Source: Massilia sp. erpn
GTDB taxonomy: Bacteria; Pseudomonadota; Gammaproteobacteria; Burkholderiales; Burkholderiaceae_D
Reading direction: 5' to 3'
Assembly (NCBI RefSeq): GCF_024400215.1
Contig: NZ_CP053748.1
Span: 1,426,001 to 1,490,000, forward strand
Length of the DNA stretch: 64,000 nt
In this document: positions 1 through 8,409 of the stretch, one piece after another
How positions within the stretch are numbered: position 1 is the stretch's first letter
Layout: the number at the start of each line of letters is the position of its first letter
Notes under the pieces: generated by a model
The model's input: the letters and a program-made list of their open reading frames with translations, nothing else
Database searches by the model: none
What the model was told of the DNA's origin: nothing
Program-made: the position numbers and the translations under genes

Positions 1-1
1 C

Positions 2-706
2 GGCATCGCCCACGAACTGAATACGCCGGTGGGCAATGCCGTGCTCACCTCCTCCACCCTGGTGGAATGGATAGGACAACTGGAACGCCAGGCCGCCAGC
101 AAGCAGCTCACCCACAGCGCGCTCGACGAGTTTCTGCAGCAGGGCAAGGCGGCCTGCGAACTGATCGAGCGCAATGCCACGCGCGCCAGCAATCTGATCG
201 CCAGCTTCAAGCAGATCGCCGTCGACCAGAGCACGCAGCAGCGGCGCGAATTCGAACTGCACCAGGCGGTGCACGACGTGGTGGCCGCGCTCGGTCCCTC
301 GCTGCGGCGCGCCCGCATCGAGCTGCAGCTCGATGTCGCGCCCGGCATCGCCATGGACAGCTATCCCGGCCACATCGAACAGATCATCGCCAATCTGGCC
401 GCCAATTCCATCACCCATGCCTTCAACACCAAGGACGAGGAGCGCCGCGTGCGCCTGTCGGCCAGCGCCAGCGAAGACGAGGTGGAACTGGTCTACGAAG
501 ACAATGGCTGCGGCATCGATCCGGCCATCCAGCCGCATGTCTTCGAACCGTTCTACACCACCCGCCTGGGCCAGGGCAGCAATGGCCTGGGCCTCTCGAT
601 CGTCCACAACATCGCGCAAGCCGTCCTGAAAGGCAGCATTCATCTTGAAAGCGAGCCGGACCAGGGCGTCCGTTTCCGCTTCCGGCTGCCGCGCCGCCTC
701 GCTTGA
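2..706 (+). CDS. Sensor histidine kinase, C-terminal part (5' end outside the window)
   Basis: The reading frame is open from base 2 and ends at TGA 704-706, so only the last ~234 residues are visible. It opens inside the H box (GIAHELNTPVGNAV), whose His is the expected phosphorylation site. The HATPase part follows: an N box (IIANLAANSITHAF), a G1 box (EDNGCGI), an F box (FEPFYTT) and a G2 box (GSNGLGLSIV). This is the catalytic core of a membrane or cytosolic two-component kinase. The sensor domains lie upstream, so the signal cannot be named. No response regulator follows it. Confidence 0.93.
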   Translation, partial: GIAHELNTPVGNAVLTSSTLVEWIGQLERQAASKQLTHSALDEFLQQGKAACELIERNATRASNLIASFKQIAVDQSTQQRREFELHQAVHDVVAALGPSLRRARIELQLDVAPGIAMDSYPGHIEQIIANLAANSITHAFNTKDEERRVRLSASASEDEVELVYEDNGCGIDPAIQPHVFEPFYTTRLGQGSNGLGLSIVHNIAQAVLKGSIHLESEPDQGVRFRFRLPRRLA

Positions 707-920
707 TAATTAATTGTCGAAGCGCTCATCAAGTTTGCAAACCAGTACTGGGTGTTAGCAGGAAGGCCCGTGTTTACTGGCCTCCTGCGATTTCGCGCGC
801 ACAATTGCCGCCACTTTTTTAGGCAGCTTTTTTTGATTTATGCGACACTGTGCGCTCCATGGCTGAGATCGTTTTTACCGGACGCCGCCATGTTTTTCTT
901 TTTTGGACAGACACTTAGCA
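707..920. other. Intergenic region, no gene seen
   Basis: About 214 bases lie between the kinase stop and the Tat lipoprotein gene. The stretch is AT-richer than its surroundings, with several T-runs, and probably holds the promoter of the downstream genes. I see no convincing -35/-10 pair, operator or strong hairpin. A 70-codon open frame at 752-964 has no family resemblance and is not called. Confidence 0.4.
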
Positions 921-1406
921 ATGATGCATTCGAGCGATACTCCCCTGGTCTCCGCAGCCCCTGATGCGGATACGGCAGGCACCGGCAGCCCTGCCCTTAC
1001 GCGCCGCCACTTCATCAAATTCGCGGCAGCCGGCGCCGGCAGCATTGCCCTGCAGGCTTGCGGCGGTGGCGGTGGCGGCAACGCCACCACCAGCGGCGTC
1101 ACACCTACGACGCCGCCACCCACGACTCCGCCCACCACGACCAATCCGCCCACGACCAATCCACCGACCGGCGCCGGCAGCACGCCGGTGTGGAGTGCGA
1201 TTCCCACCCTGACCTTCACCCTCGGCGTGGCGGGCAGCATGCCGATCGGCCAGTATGTGAGCGGCAATGTGGCCGCGATCCGCCTCAACGAAATCGAACT
1301 GCCCGAAGGCGTGATCTACAACGACCTGACCCGTTCCTTCGATTACGACGGCGTGGGCGGCCTCGCCAGCGTGGATGGCTTTGTGCTGACCGCTACCGGA
1401 GCGTAA
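921..1406 (+). CDS. Tat-exported lipoprotein with proline/threonine linker, probably the N-terminal part of a split gene
   Basis: The 161-residue product has a twin-arginine signal (TRRHFIKFAAAG) at about residues 29-40, followed by a lipobox (IALQAC) and a poly-Gly run, so it should be folded before export and lipid-anchored. A Thr/Pro-rich linker follows (about residues 58-90), then a short beta-rich segment ending in GFVLTATGA, which looks like the end of an Ig/cadherin-like repeat cut short. The start could also be TTG at 903; ATG at 921 is preferred. The stop is 4 bases before the next gene, which begins with a sequence (SVSNPFSIQI) that would naturally continue this repeat. A frameshift splitting one gene is therefore likely. 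Substrate and function are unknown. Confidence 0.7.
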   Translation: MMHSSDTPLVSAAPDADTAGTGSPALTRRHFIKFAAAGAGSIALQACGGGGGGNATTSGVTPTTPPPTTPPTTTNPPTTNPPTGAGSTPVWSAIPTLTFTLGVAGSMPIGQYVSGNVAAIRLNEIELPEGVIYNDLTRSFDYDGVGGLASVDGFVLTATGA

Positions 1407-1410
1407 GGCG

Positions 1411-3447
1411 ATGGGCCAGTCTGTCTCCAATCCGTTCAGCATCCAGATCCGCCGGCCCGCCGCGTTTGCGGCGAGCTTCCAATTGAATTCCGCCAGCGGC
1501 GGCAGCAACCTGCCCTTCACCCTGGGCTATGCCTTCCGCAAGGGCGATGTGCCGGGCGGCGCCAGCGTCAGCGGCAGCCTGCCGGGCCTGCAGGTCGCGC
1601 CAAAGAATTACTGGTCCGACGGCTCGCTGAAATTCGCCACCATTTCCGGCTTCGCCAACCTGGCCGCAGGCGCCACGCAAACCGTGACCCTGGCCCTCGG
1701 CACACCGGTCGGCGGCGCGGCCCTCAGCACCGCCAACCTGGCCACCACCGGCATCACGGCCAGCATTGCCGCGGGCAGTTTCGGCAGCGCCTCCTGGTCG
1801 GGCGCGGACTGGAGCACGCCGTTCCAGACCTGGGTCAGCGGCCCGCAAATGAGTTCCTGGATTTACCGCAAAGCCATCGGCAGCGACGCCCACCTGGTGG
1901 GCTGGCTGGAAGTGCGCCTGTACGCCGGCGGCGCTGTGGAAGTGCTGCCGTGGATCGAGAACGGCTACCTGTCGGTGGCGGCGCCCACCAGCAAGAGCGC
2001 CACCTATGCCTTTACCCTGGGCGGCAGCCAGCGCTTCAGCGCCGCCATCGATTTGCCGAACCACTGCCGCACCGTGCTGCTGTCCGGCGCGGCCCAGAGC
2101 CACTGGCTGGGCGCCGCGCCTTCGCTGAGCTTCAACCACGACAAGGCCTATCTGCAGGCGAGCCGCCTGGTGCCCGCCTACCGCGCCAATGTCGCGCCGG
2201 CGGCGGCGGTATGGAGCAAGCTGGCGCAAAGCTATACGCCTCTGCAGCAAGGCAATTACTCGAACGGCATGGGCCAGGGCGGCTACCAGCCCGCCATCGG
2301 CCTGCTGCCGGAATGGGATGTGCTGTACCTCGCCAGCAGCGATGCGCGCGCCTTTGCCGGCGTGATCGTCAACGCCTATGGCGCGGGGCGCTACGGCATC
2401 CACTACCGCGACCAGAACACGCAGCGGCCCTTCCGCTTCTCCAGCTACCCGAACCTGGTGGTGGACGGCGGTACCGCCACGGCCATCGCCAATACCGGCG
2501 CATCGAGCAAGGGCACCTACACGCCGGCGCCAAGCGGTACCGCGCCCGCCACCTGGGACTCGCCGCACCATCCCTCGGTGGGCTTCACCGCCTATCTGCT
2601 GACGGGCCGCTTCTACTTCATGGAAGAAGTGCTGTTCTCGGCCACCGTGAACTATCTGAAGAACACCGACACCACGCGCAAATTCTCTGCCGGCGTGTTC
2701 CAGTCAACCGCCGGCGCAAATACGGCGCGCGGCGCGGCCTGGGCCATCCGCACGCTGGCGCAAGCCGCTTGCGTCACGCCCGACAGCGACACCGCGCTGC
2801 GCAACGAGTTCCTGGCCTCGCTGGCCGCCAACGTGGACTTCTACCACACGCAATACGTGGCCCAGCCGAACAATCCACAAGGCTTCGTGCAGTCCTATTC
2901 GAACTACACGCCCGGCACCGGCTTCCTGTCGGAAGCGACGTGGATGCAGGACTTCTTCACCGCCGCCATCGGCTACGCCATCGACCTCGACCTGCCGCTG
3001 GCCGGCGGCAACCGCGAAAAGCTGGCCGCCTTCTTCCAATGGAAGGCGCGCAGCGTGATAGGACGTTTCGGCGGCACGGCCAGCAGCGAATACCTGTATC
3101 AGGACGCCGCCGTCTACACCATCGTGGTGGCGCCGGCCGACGCGCCGGACTTCGCGGGCGGCAGCGGTCCATGGTTTGCCAACTGGGGCGATCTATACCG
3201 CGCATCGCAGGCCATGCGGGTGGCGCAGGCCGAAACCCTGCCCACCAGCGCCGGTCTGCGCGGCGGCAATTTCCCCGACCCCACCAGCTACTGGGGCAAT
3301 CTGCAGCCGGCGCTGGCCTATGCGGTCCAGCACAATGTGCCGGGCGCGCAAGCGGCCTATGAGCGCATGCTGGGCGCCGCCAACTGGAGCGGCTTCGCCA
3401 GCGGCTTCAATGTGGCGCCGGTGTGGGGCGTGATGCCGCATGCCTGA
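1411..3447 (+). CDS. Large protein of unknown function, possible RIFT-barrel/YetA-like carbohydrate-active protein
   Basis: The 678-residue product lacks its own signal peptide. Residues about 25-75 (PFTLGYAFRKGDVPGG, then YWSDGSLKFATISG) resemble the N-terminal RIFT-barrel of PcRGLX/YetA-like exo-rhamnogalacturonan lyase proteins, where a 'WpDGSvkW' motif is typical. This is a resemblance by eye, not a proven hit. The rest is rich in aromatics and Gly/Ala, as in secreted carbohydrate-binding or lyase proteins. It starts 4 bases after the Tat lipoprotein stop in another frame with only a weak ribosome site (AAGGCG). It is either translationally coupled or the C-terminal part of the same protein broken by a one-base shift; the second reading would explain the missing signal. 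Confidence 0.6.
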   Translation: MGQSVSNPFSIQIRRPAAFAASFQLNSASGGSNLPFTLGYAFRKGDVPGGASVSGSLPGLQVAPKNYWSDGSLKFATISGFANLAAGATQTVTLALGTPVGGAALSTANLATTGITASIAAGSFGSASWSGADWSTPFQTWVSGPQMSSWIYRKAIGSDAHLVGWLEVRLYAGGAVEVLPWIENGYLSVAAPTSKSATYAFTLGGSQRFSAAIDLPNHCRTVLLSGAAQSHWLGAAPSLSFNHDKAYLQASRLVPAYRANVAPAAAVWSKLAQSYTPLQQGNYSNGMGQGGYQPAIGLLPEWDVLYLASSDARAFAGVIVNAYGAGRYGIHYRDQNTQRPFRFSSYPNLVVDGGTATAIANTGASSKGTYTPAPSGTAPATWDSPHHPSVGFTAYLLTGRFYFMEEVLFSATVNYLKNTDTTRKFSAGVFQSTAGANTARGAAWAIRTLAQAACVTPDSDTALRNEFLASLAANVDFYHTQYVAQPNNPQGFVQSYSNYTPGTGFLSEATWMQDFFTAAIGYAIDLDLPLAGGNREKLAAFFQWKARSVIGRFGGTASSEYLYQDAAVYTIVVAPADAPDFAGGSGPWFANWGDLYRASQAMRVAQAETLPTSAGLRGGNFPDPTSYWGNLQPALAYAVQHNVPGAQAAYERMLGAANWSGFASGFNVAPVWGVMPHA

Positions 3448-3494
3448 TGCGGCGGCGGATATTTATACGAAATTAGTTTTTGAAAGGCCGCCTC

Positions 3495-4760
3495 ATGGCG
3501 CAAGCATTTTCCAATCCCTTCACCATCCAGATCGTGGCCAAGCCGGTAGCCGGTCTGCCCGCCTGGGTGCCGCCCGCCGGCTACTTCGCCGACGTGCCGA
3601 TGCAAAACAATGCGCAGGACGTCACGCCCGCGCTGTACCGCACCTCGCAAAGCGACACGGCGGCGATGAGCAATCCCTTCAACGTCTGGGGCGGCAGCGC
3701 CGTGCTGCGCGATTACAGCCCGCTGGGCGCGCAAGTGTATTACTCGGGCGGGCATGAACCCAGCCGTGAAGTGCCGAATGTGCAGTTCTCGCTGATCTGC
3801 GACTTCTCCACGCTGCGCTGGAGCGTCGCCAACGTGCCGGCCGCGCCGAACCTGGCCAGCGCCTTCGTCAACGGCCTGGCGCCGGACGGCACGCCGTACA
3901 CGCCGCACACCTATCTGGGGCTGCAGGAATTCCCGCGCGCCTGGGGCGGCGGCACGCGCGGCTCGCTGGCCTCCTTCTTCTGGGCCGGCAGCCCCTTCGA
4001 AAACCGCATCAACCTGCTCGACATCTCGAAGACCCAGAACGGCTACAGCCAGCTGGCCACGCGCCAGGCACAGAATGCGGACCCCAGCCGCATCCGCCTG
4101 TCAGCCACCTCGAACAGTACCGGCAGCTACCCGATCACGGTGATGGACAATGCGCGCCAGGGCTGGTGGGTGACGGCCGTGGGACCGACCGACTACACCC
4201 TCTTCGTCAGCAAGACCGGCGCCATCACCCAGCACCCGGCCGTGGGCGGCAATCTCGCCAATGGCGCCCTGGTGCTGTGCAATTCGCTGAACCTGCTGGT
4301 CGCCGTCGATGGCGGCTACTCGCTGGGACCGAACGCCGGCACGCGCTTCCGCAACCTCTACATCCGCAACCTGGCGAACGGCGCCACGACGCAGGTGACG
4401 ACCCAAGGCAATGTACCCTCGCTGCAGGAAGGCTATGACGGCAACGGCATCAACTTCCACCGGCCCGACGCGCTCGGCCTGCAATGGGTGGACGAGCTGG
4501 GCTGCATCGTCGGCCTCGACCAATCGGCCAATCCGCCGGTGGTGGTGAAGCTGAAACCGCCCGCCACCAATCCCGCCAGCAGCCCCTGGACCTGGAGCAG
4601 CATGCCGCTGCAGCACTGGCCCAGCGACACTGCCGGCCAAGCCACGCTGCAAAGCGCCGTCAACAACATCTGGTCCAAGTTCCGCTGGATCCCCGCGCTG
4701 CAAGCCTTCGTCTACTGCAGCGCCAAAGACCGCAAACCCCAGGTGCTCAAACTCTCCTGA
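3495..4760 (+). CDS. Protein of unknown function sharing the SNPFxIQI start with its neighbour
   Basis: The 421-residue product starts at ATG 3495, preceded by GAAAGG 9 bases upstream; a TTG at 3480 is in frame but less likely. Its first residues (MAQAFSNPFTIQI) closely match those of the preceding gene (MGQSVSNPFSIQI). It has no signal peptide or membrane segment. Repeating Gly/aromatic beta-strand-like stretches, such as YSGGHEPSREVPN and WAGSPFENRINLLDI, could form a propeller fold, but no family is recognised. It is the last gene of the three-gene run and is followed by a long hairpin repeat and a bidirectional terminator. Confidence 0.65.
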   Translation: MAQAFSNPFTIQIVAKPVAGLPAWVPPAGYFADVPMQNNAQDVTPALYRTSQSDTAAMSNPFNVWGGSAVLRDYSPLGAQVYYSGGHEPSREVPNVQFSLICDFSTLRWSVANVPAAPNLASAFVNGLAPDGTPYTPHTYLGLQEFPRAWGGGTRGSLASFFWAGSPFENRINLLDISKTQNGYSQLATRQAQNADPSRIRLSATSNSTGSYPITVMDNARQGWWVTAVGPTDYTLFVSKTGAITQHPAVGGNLANGALVLCNSLNLLVAVDGGYSLGPNAGTRFRNLYIRNLANGATTQVTTQGNVPSLQEGYDGNGINFHRPDALGLQWVDELGCIVGLDQSANPPVVVKLKPPATNPASSPWTWSSMPLQHWPSDTAGQATLQSAVNNIWSKFRWIPALQAFVYCSAKDRKPQVLKLS

Positions 4761-4766
4761 TCTACA

Positions 4767-4818
4767 GTCCAGCCCGTGTCCACCTTGGTGCCTGGCACCA
4801 ATCGGACACGGGCTGGAC
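4767..4818. repeat. Long intergenic palindrome (dispersed GGTGCC-type hairpin family)
   Basis: Outer arms GTCCAGCCCGTGTCC (4767-4781) and GGACACGGGCTGGAC (4804-4818) are perfect complements over 15 bases. An inner palindrome TTGGTGCC-T-GGCACCAA (4785-4801) sits between them. Related elements occur at 59066-59177 with the same TGTCC...GGTG..CACC...GGACA plan. It lies just after a stop codon, in the gap between convergent genes. Confidence 0.85.
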
Positions 4819-4821
4819 AAT

Positions 4822-4849
4822 AAAAAAAGGGGCGCGAGCCCCTTTTTTT
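4822..4849. terminator. Bidirectional rho-independent terminator
   Basis: An A7 run, stem GGGGC-GCGA-GCCCC and a T7 run form a symmetric terminator. It works in both directions, ending the plus-strand gene at 4760 and the minus-strand aqpZ at 4870. Confidence 0.9.
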
Positions 4850-4869
4850 ATTGTTGCAGTGACGCTGAA

Positions 4870-5598
4870 TTAGCTGCGCGCGCTGGCTTGCACGGCGGCT
4901 GGTGCGGCGGCGCTTTCTTCGCTGCCGATGAAGCGGTAGATGCCCGCGCCGACGATAGCGCCGACAATCGGAGCCACCCAGAACAGCCACAGCTGGCCGA
5001 CGGCCCAGTCGCCAACGTACAGGGCGACGGCGGTGCTGCGCGCCGGATTGACCGAGGTGTTGGTGACGGGGATGCTGATCAGGTGGATCAGGGTCAGGCA
5101 CAGGCCGATGGCGATCGGCGCGAAGCCTTGCGGCGCGCGCTTGTCGGTCGCACCCAGGATCACGATCAGGAAGAAGGCGGTCATCACGATTTCAGTGACC
5201 AGCGCCGCGACCAGGCTGTAGCCGCCCGGCGAATGTTCGCCGTAGCCGTTGGAAGCGAAACCGGCGCTCACGTCGAAGCCGGCCTTGCCGCTGGCGATCA
5301 GATACAGCACGCCGCCCGCCGCAATCCCGCCCAGTACCTGCGCCACGATGTAGGGCACCAGGTCTTTGGCCGGGAAGCGTCCGCCCGCCCACAGGCCAAT
5401 GGAAACGGCCGGATTCAGATGGCAGCCCGAGATGTGGCCGATGGCAAACGCCATGGTCAGCACCGTCAGGCCAAAGGCCAGCGAGACGCCATGCAGGCCG
5501 ATGCCGACGTTAGGAAATGCTGCCGCCAGTACGGCGCTGCCGCAGCCGCCCAGCACCAGCCAGAAGGTGCCGAAAAATTCTGCCCCATATTTTTTCAC
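4870..5598 (-). CDS. aqpZ: Aquaporin Z, water channel
   Basis: The 242-residue inner-membrane protein lets water cross the membrane by osmosis. It carries both NPA boxes (HLNPAVS at about residue 62; SVNPARS in the second half), with six hydrophobic helices around them. His (LTLIHLIS) and Arg (NPARS) of the usual aromatic/Arg filter are present. Length matches the family. The start is GTG (5596-5598) with AAGGAG 6 bases upstream; no ATG is better placed. It stands alone, with the terminator at 4822-4849 behind it. Confidence 0.95.
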   Translation of the reverse strand: MKKYGAEFFGTFWLVLGGCGSAVLAAAFPNVGIGLHGVSLAFGLTVLTMAFAIGHISGCHLNPAVSIGLWAGGRFPAKDLVPYIVAQVLGGIAAGGVLYLIASGKAGFDVSAGFASNGYGEHSPGGYSLVAALVTEIVMTAFFLIVILGATDKRAPQGFAPIAIGLCLTLIHLISIPVTNTSVNPARSTAVALYVGDWAVGQLWLFWVAPIVGAIVGAGIYRFIGSEESAAAPAAVQASARS

Positions 5599-5871
5599 TT
5601 CGTACTCCTTTTCTTTATTTGAAGGACATGCCCCGGTTGAGTCAACACGGGCTGCAATTCAGCCAATGTTGTAACCGAGTGTACTGTTGGAAAAGAATAA
5701 AGACAATGCGGGGAGAAATTACTTTGTAACAAGTTGTCCTTTGAGCCGGATTCACGCCTCGCCCAGGGAAAGCCGGGCTGACGCACCATCCGCCACCGTA
5801 AACAACTCATCGTCGAAGCTTACATCCTAACCGTTGGTAACACTACGCTTACCGGCGCCAAGGCGGCGCCG
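5599..5871. other. Intergenic region between aqpZ and the ftr operon
   Basis: About 270 bases must hold the aqpZ promoter and the end of the ftr transcript. The aqpZ ribosome site lies at 5605-5610. A GC hairpin with GGCGCC arms near 5850-5870 lacks a T-run and is only a weak terminator candidate. Nothing else was recognised. Confidence 0.4.
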
Positions 5872-7251
5872 TCAGGAAAATATTCCGAAACCCCAGATCG
5901 CGTCGATCAGGGCCAGCGGCAGCGCATACACCGCGAAAGCTGCCAACCGCCGCGCGATTGGCGCGCTGTCCGCCAGGCGCCAACCCAGCCACGCGGAGAA
6001 GCCGCTGCCGCCAGTGAGCAGCAGCATCCGCGCAGCCGGCACCCAGGCCAGCACGATGCGCTCCGCCTTCAGATGCGTCAGCGTCAGCATGGTCAGGCCG
6101 AGGAAAACGCCCGTCCCCGCCATCGGCACCAGGCCCATGGCCAGGCGCCGCCACGACAGCGCGCCAGGACCGGCCAGCCGGGCCGCCAGCCAGACTGCCA
6201 CGAACACGGCCAGACCCAAAGCCACTCCACCGCCGAGAATATACGCAAGGATGCACAGGCCATCGAGCCAGCTGAATACATCGTTGGCGGCGGGGTAATG
6301 CGTGAGCAGCCACCATGGCGCGTTATCGTTCAGCAGCATGAAGGAATCGCGCTCGATCAGCCAGGTGGCGGCAGCGGTTTTCATCTGCACGAAGAAACGG
6401 CTGGACGACCATTGGAAGGCAGCAGTGGCAATGCCGATCACGCCAAAGATCAGCGTCAGCACCTCGCCGCGCCCCGCCTCCTTGCCGCCTCGTGCAAGAA
6501 TCTCGGCCGCCGGACTACGGGCCGCCAGCTGCACCGCACCGCGATAGCCGCTGCAACGCCCGCAGGCATGGCAGGCGGAGGCACTCTTCATGTGGCGGAT
6601 ATCGATCAGCGGTGCGCAGTTGACCATGGGCTTGCGGCTGGTATCGCGCTGCCACGCCTCTTCATTCACGCGGAAATGCACGGGTGCGATTTTCGCCAGC
6701 AGCGCAAAGACGCCGCTGGCCGGACACAGATAGCGGCACCAGACGCGCTTGCCCTTGCCGTACACGAAGCCGACGGCGACCGCCACCACGGTGGAGCCGC
6801 CCAGCACCAGCAAGGCCGCCTGCGGATATTCGTAGACGCTGACCAGCTGCCCATACACGGTGGTGCAGACGAAGGCGGTGAACGGCCAGCCGCCCCAGCG
6901 CATCCAGCGCGGAATCGAGCGTCCCAGGCCATGCGTGCTGGCCAGTTCGGTCAGCGCGCCTTCGGGGCAGAAGACGCCGCACCAGGCGCGCCCGAACAGC
7001 ATGGTGGCCAGCATCACGAAAGGCCACCAGATCCCCCAGAACATGAACTGCGCAAACAGGCGCAGGTTCGAATACAGATGCGCCTCCTGGTCCGGAATCG
7101 GCATGAAGGCCGGCACCACCAGCAGCACCAGGTAGAAGACGATCACGCACCACTGCAGCGCGAGAATGGTTCCGCGCCGGCGCGCCATCGCATCGCCAAG
7201 ACGCGCCAGCATGCCGGCTCTGGGTGCGGCCATCAGCTCCACCTCACGCAT
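5872..7251 (-). CDS. ftrD: Polyferredoxin-type membrane protein of the ferrous iron importer (FtrD)
   Basis: The 459-residue polytopic membrane protein has NapH/NosR-like cysteine pairs (WCGVFCPEG and WCRYLCPAS) in its first half and a CHACGRC cluster at about residue 225, followed by more membrane helices. In Bordetella and Brucella, FtrD is the electron-accepting partner of the Ftr1-type permease. The CHACGRC cluster lacks the usual fourth Cys followed by Pro; a nearby NCAPL may supply it. The start at 7251 overlaps the end of ftrC by 8 bases. ATG 7233, behind GAGGTGGAG, is an alternative. It is the last gene of the operon. Confidence 0.85.
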   Translation of the reverse strand: MREVELMAAPRAGMLARLGDAMARRRGTILALQWCVIVFYLVLLVVPAFMPIPDQEAHLYSNLRLFAQFMFWGIWWPFVMLATMLFGRAWCGVFCPEGALTELASTHGLGRSIPRWMRWGGWPFTAFVCTTVYGQLVSVYEYPQAALLVLGGSTVVAVAVGFVYGKGKRVWCRYLCPASGVFALLAKIAPVHFRVNEEAWQRDTSRKPMVNCAPLIDIRHMKSASACHACGRCSGYRGAVQLAARSPAAEILARGGKEAGRGEVLTLIFGVIGIATAAFQWSSSRFFVQMKTAAATWLIERDSFMLLNDNAPWWLLTHYPAANDVFSWLDGLCILAYILGGGVALGLAVFVAVWLAARLAGPGALSWRRLAMGLVPMAGTGVFLGLTMLTLTHLKAERIVLAWVPAARMLLLTGGSGFSAWLGWRLADSAPIARRLAAFAVYALPLALIDAIWGFGIFS

Positions 7252-8047
7252 TGCGCTTCAAGCGCCTTTGCACCAGCAGGACCGCAAGCCAGAAAGCCAC
7301 ATATACAATCGCCAGCATCAGCGAAGGACGCGCGCGATAGCCGGTGAAGGCCGACAGCAAGGCGCCGGAAGGACTGCTGTCGTCGAGCAGCAGCGAGGTA
7401 TCCCACAGCGGATCGACCAGCGGCGGCAGAGCGCCCATGCCGATCAGCCTGTCCGTGCCGGCGGCCAGCAGCGCCACCGCGAACAGCAGCAGCAACAGGC
7501 CGCTGACGCGGAAGAAGTTGCGGTAATTGAGCATGCCCAGGCCACGGTTGACGATCCAGGCGGTGATCCCTGCCAGCAGCACGCCCGCGCCAAAGGCGAT
7601 GGCGCTGCCGGCAGGATCGTCCATCTGCATCCCATACAGGAAGATCACGGTTTCCGCGCCCTCGCGCGCCACCGCCAGCGCGGCGACCATGGCCACGCCG
7701 AAGACGCCGCGCTTTTCGGAAGCCTGCGCCAGCTCGCGCTCCAGGCCCTGCCGCATATGGCGGCCGTGCTTCTGCATCCACAACACCATCTGCACGATCA
7801 GCAGAGAAGCCAGGAACAGCATCGCCGTCTGGAACCACTCCAGCGCCTCGCCCGCCAGCTCACCCTGTACTGCCAGCATGGTCCAGCCCAGCAGACCGGC
7901 CAGCGCGATGCCCGCCACGACGCCGCCCCACAGCGCGCGCAGGCCAACCTCGCCCTGCGGATTGTTCTTCAGCCAAGCGTAGAGGATGCCGATGACCAGC
8001 ATGGCCTCCACGCTTTCGCGCCAGACGATAAAGAGGGAACTCAGCAT
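7244..8047 (-). CDS. ftrC: FTR1-family iron permease (FtrC/EfeU type)
   Basis: The 267-residue inner-membrane protein has about seven hydrophobic helices and the two REXXE iron-binding motifs of the Ftr1 family: RESVE at residues 10-14 and REGAE at about 127. It moves iron, usually after oxidation of Fe2+ to Fe3+ by partner proteins, into the cytoplasm. ATG 8047 has AAGGAG just upstream. It lies 9 bases after ftrB and overlaps ftrD, so translation is coupled. Confidence 0.93.
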   Translation of the reverse strand: MLSSLFIVWRESVEAMLVIGILYAWLKNNPQGEVGLRALWGGVVAGIALAGLLGWTMLAVQGELAGEALEWFQTAMLFLASLLIVQMVLWMQKHGRHMRQGLERELAQASEKRGVFGVAMVAALAVAREGAETVIFLYGMQMDDPAGSAIAFGAGVLLAGITAWIVNRGLGMLNYRNFFRVSGLLLLLFAVALLAAGTDRLIGMGALPPLVDPLWDTSLLLDDSSPSGALLSAFTGYRARPSLMLAIVYVAFWLAVLLVQRRLKRNA

Positions 8048-8056
8048 GGATACTCC

Positions 8057-8401
8057 TTACTTCGCAACGATGCGCCCCTGCGCCGTCGCTGGATGGAACT
8101 CGCCAAAGAATTTATACGTGCCCGGTTTGAGCGGCTGGAAGATCAGGAAGCTCGACGCGCCGGGCGCCAGCACCTTCTCCTTGCGCAGCTCCACACTTTC
8201 GAATTCCTCGGCGCCCGGCCCTTCGTTCTTCACCAGCAGGCGGAACTTGGTATTGGCCGGCACCTCAATAGTCTCAGGCAGGAAGCGCCCGGCGCGCATC
8301 ACCAGCGTGAAGGTCGGCATTTCTTCCGCCTGCACCGGCACGGCGCTCAGGATGCCCAGCAATGCCAGCAAAGGCAGCAACAGACGACGAACAATATGCA
8401 T
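8057..8401 (-). CDS. ftrB: Periplasmic cupredoxin-like protein (FtrB)
   Basis: The 114-residue product has a clear Sec signal ending at VQAEE (about residue 25), followed by one EfeO/cupredoxin-type domain. In FtrABCD systems this protein is proposed to oxidise Fe2+ together with FtrA before the permease takes it. The domain is short and a full type-1 copper ligand set is not obvious: one His (FGEFHPAT) is seen near the end, but no Cys. It sits 8 bases after the porin gene and 9 before ftrC. Confidence 0.85.
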   Translation of the reverse strand: MHIVRRLLLPLLALLGILSAVPVQAEEMPTFTLVMRAGRFLPETIEVPANTKFRLLVKNEGPGAEEFESVELRKEKVLAPGASSFLIFQPLKPGTYKFFGEFHPATAQGRIVAK

Positions 8402-8409
8402 GGCTGACC

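Noticed and set aside
752..964. Small open frame before the Tat lipoprotein gene
   Set aside because: It overlaps the real gene's start, has no ribosome site and is composition-driven.
5845..5875. GGCGCC hairpin as terminator of the ftr operon
   Set aside because: The stem is short and no T-run follows on the minus strand.
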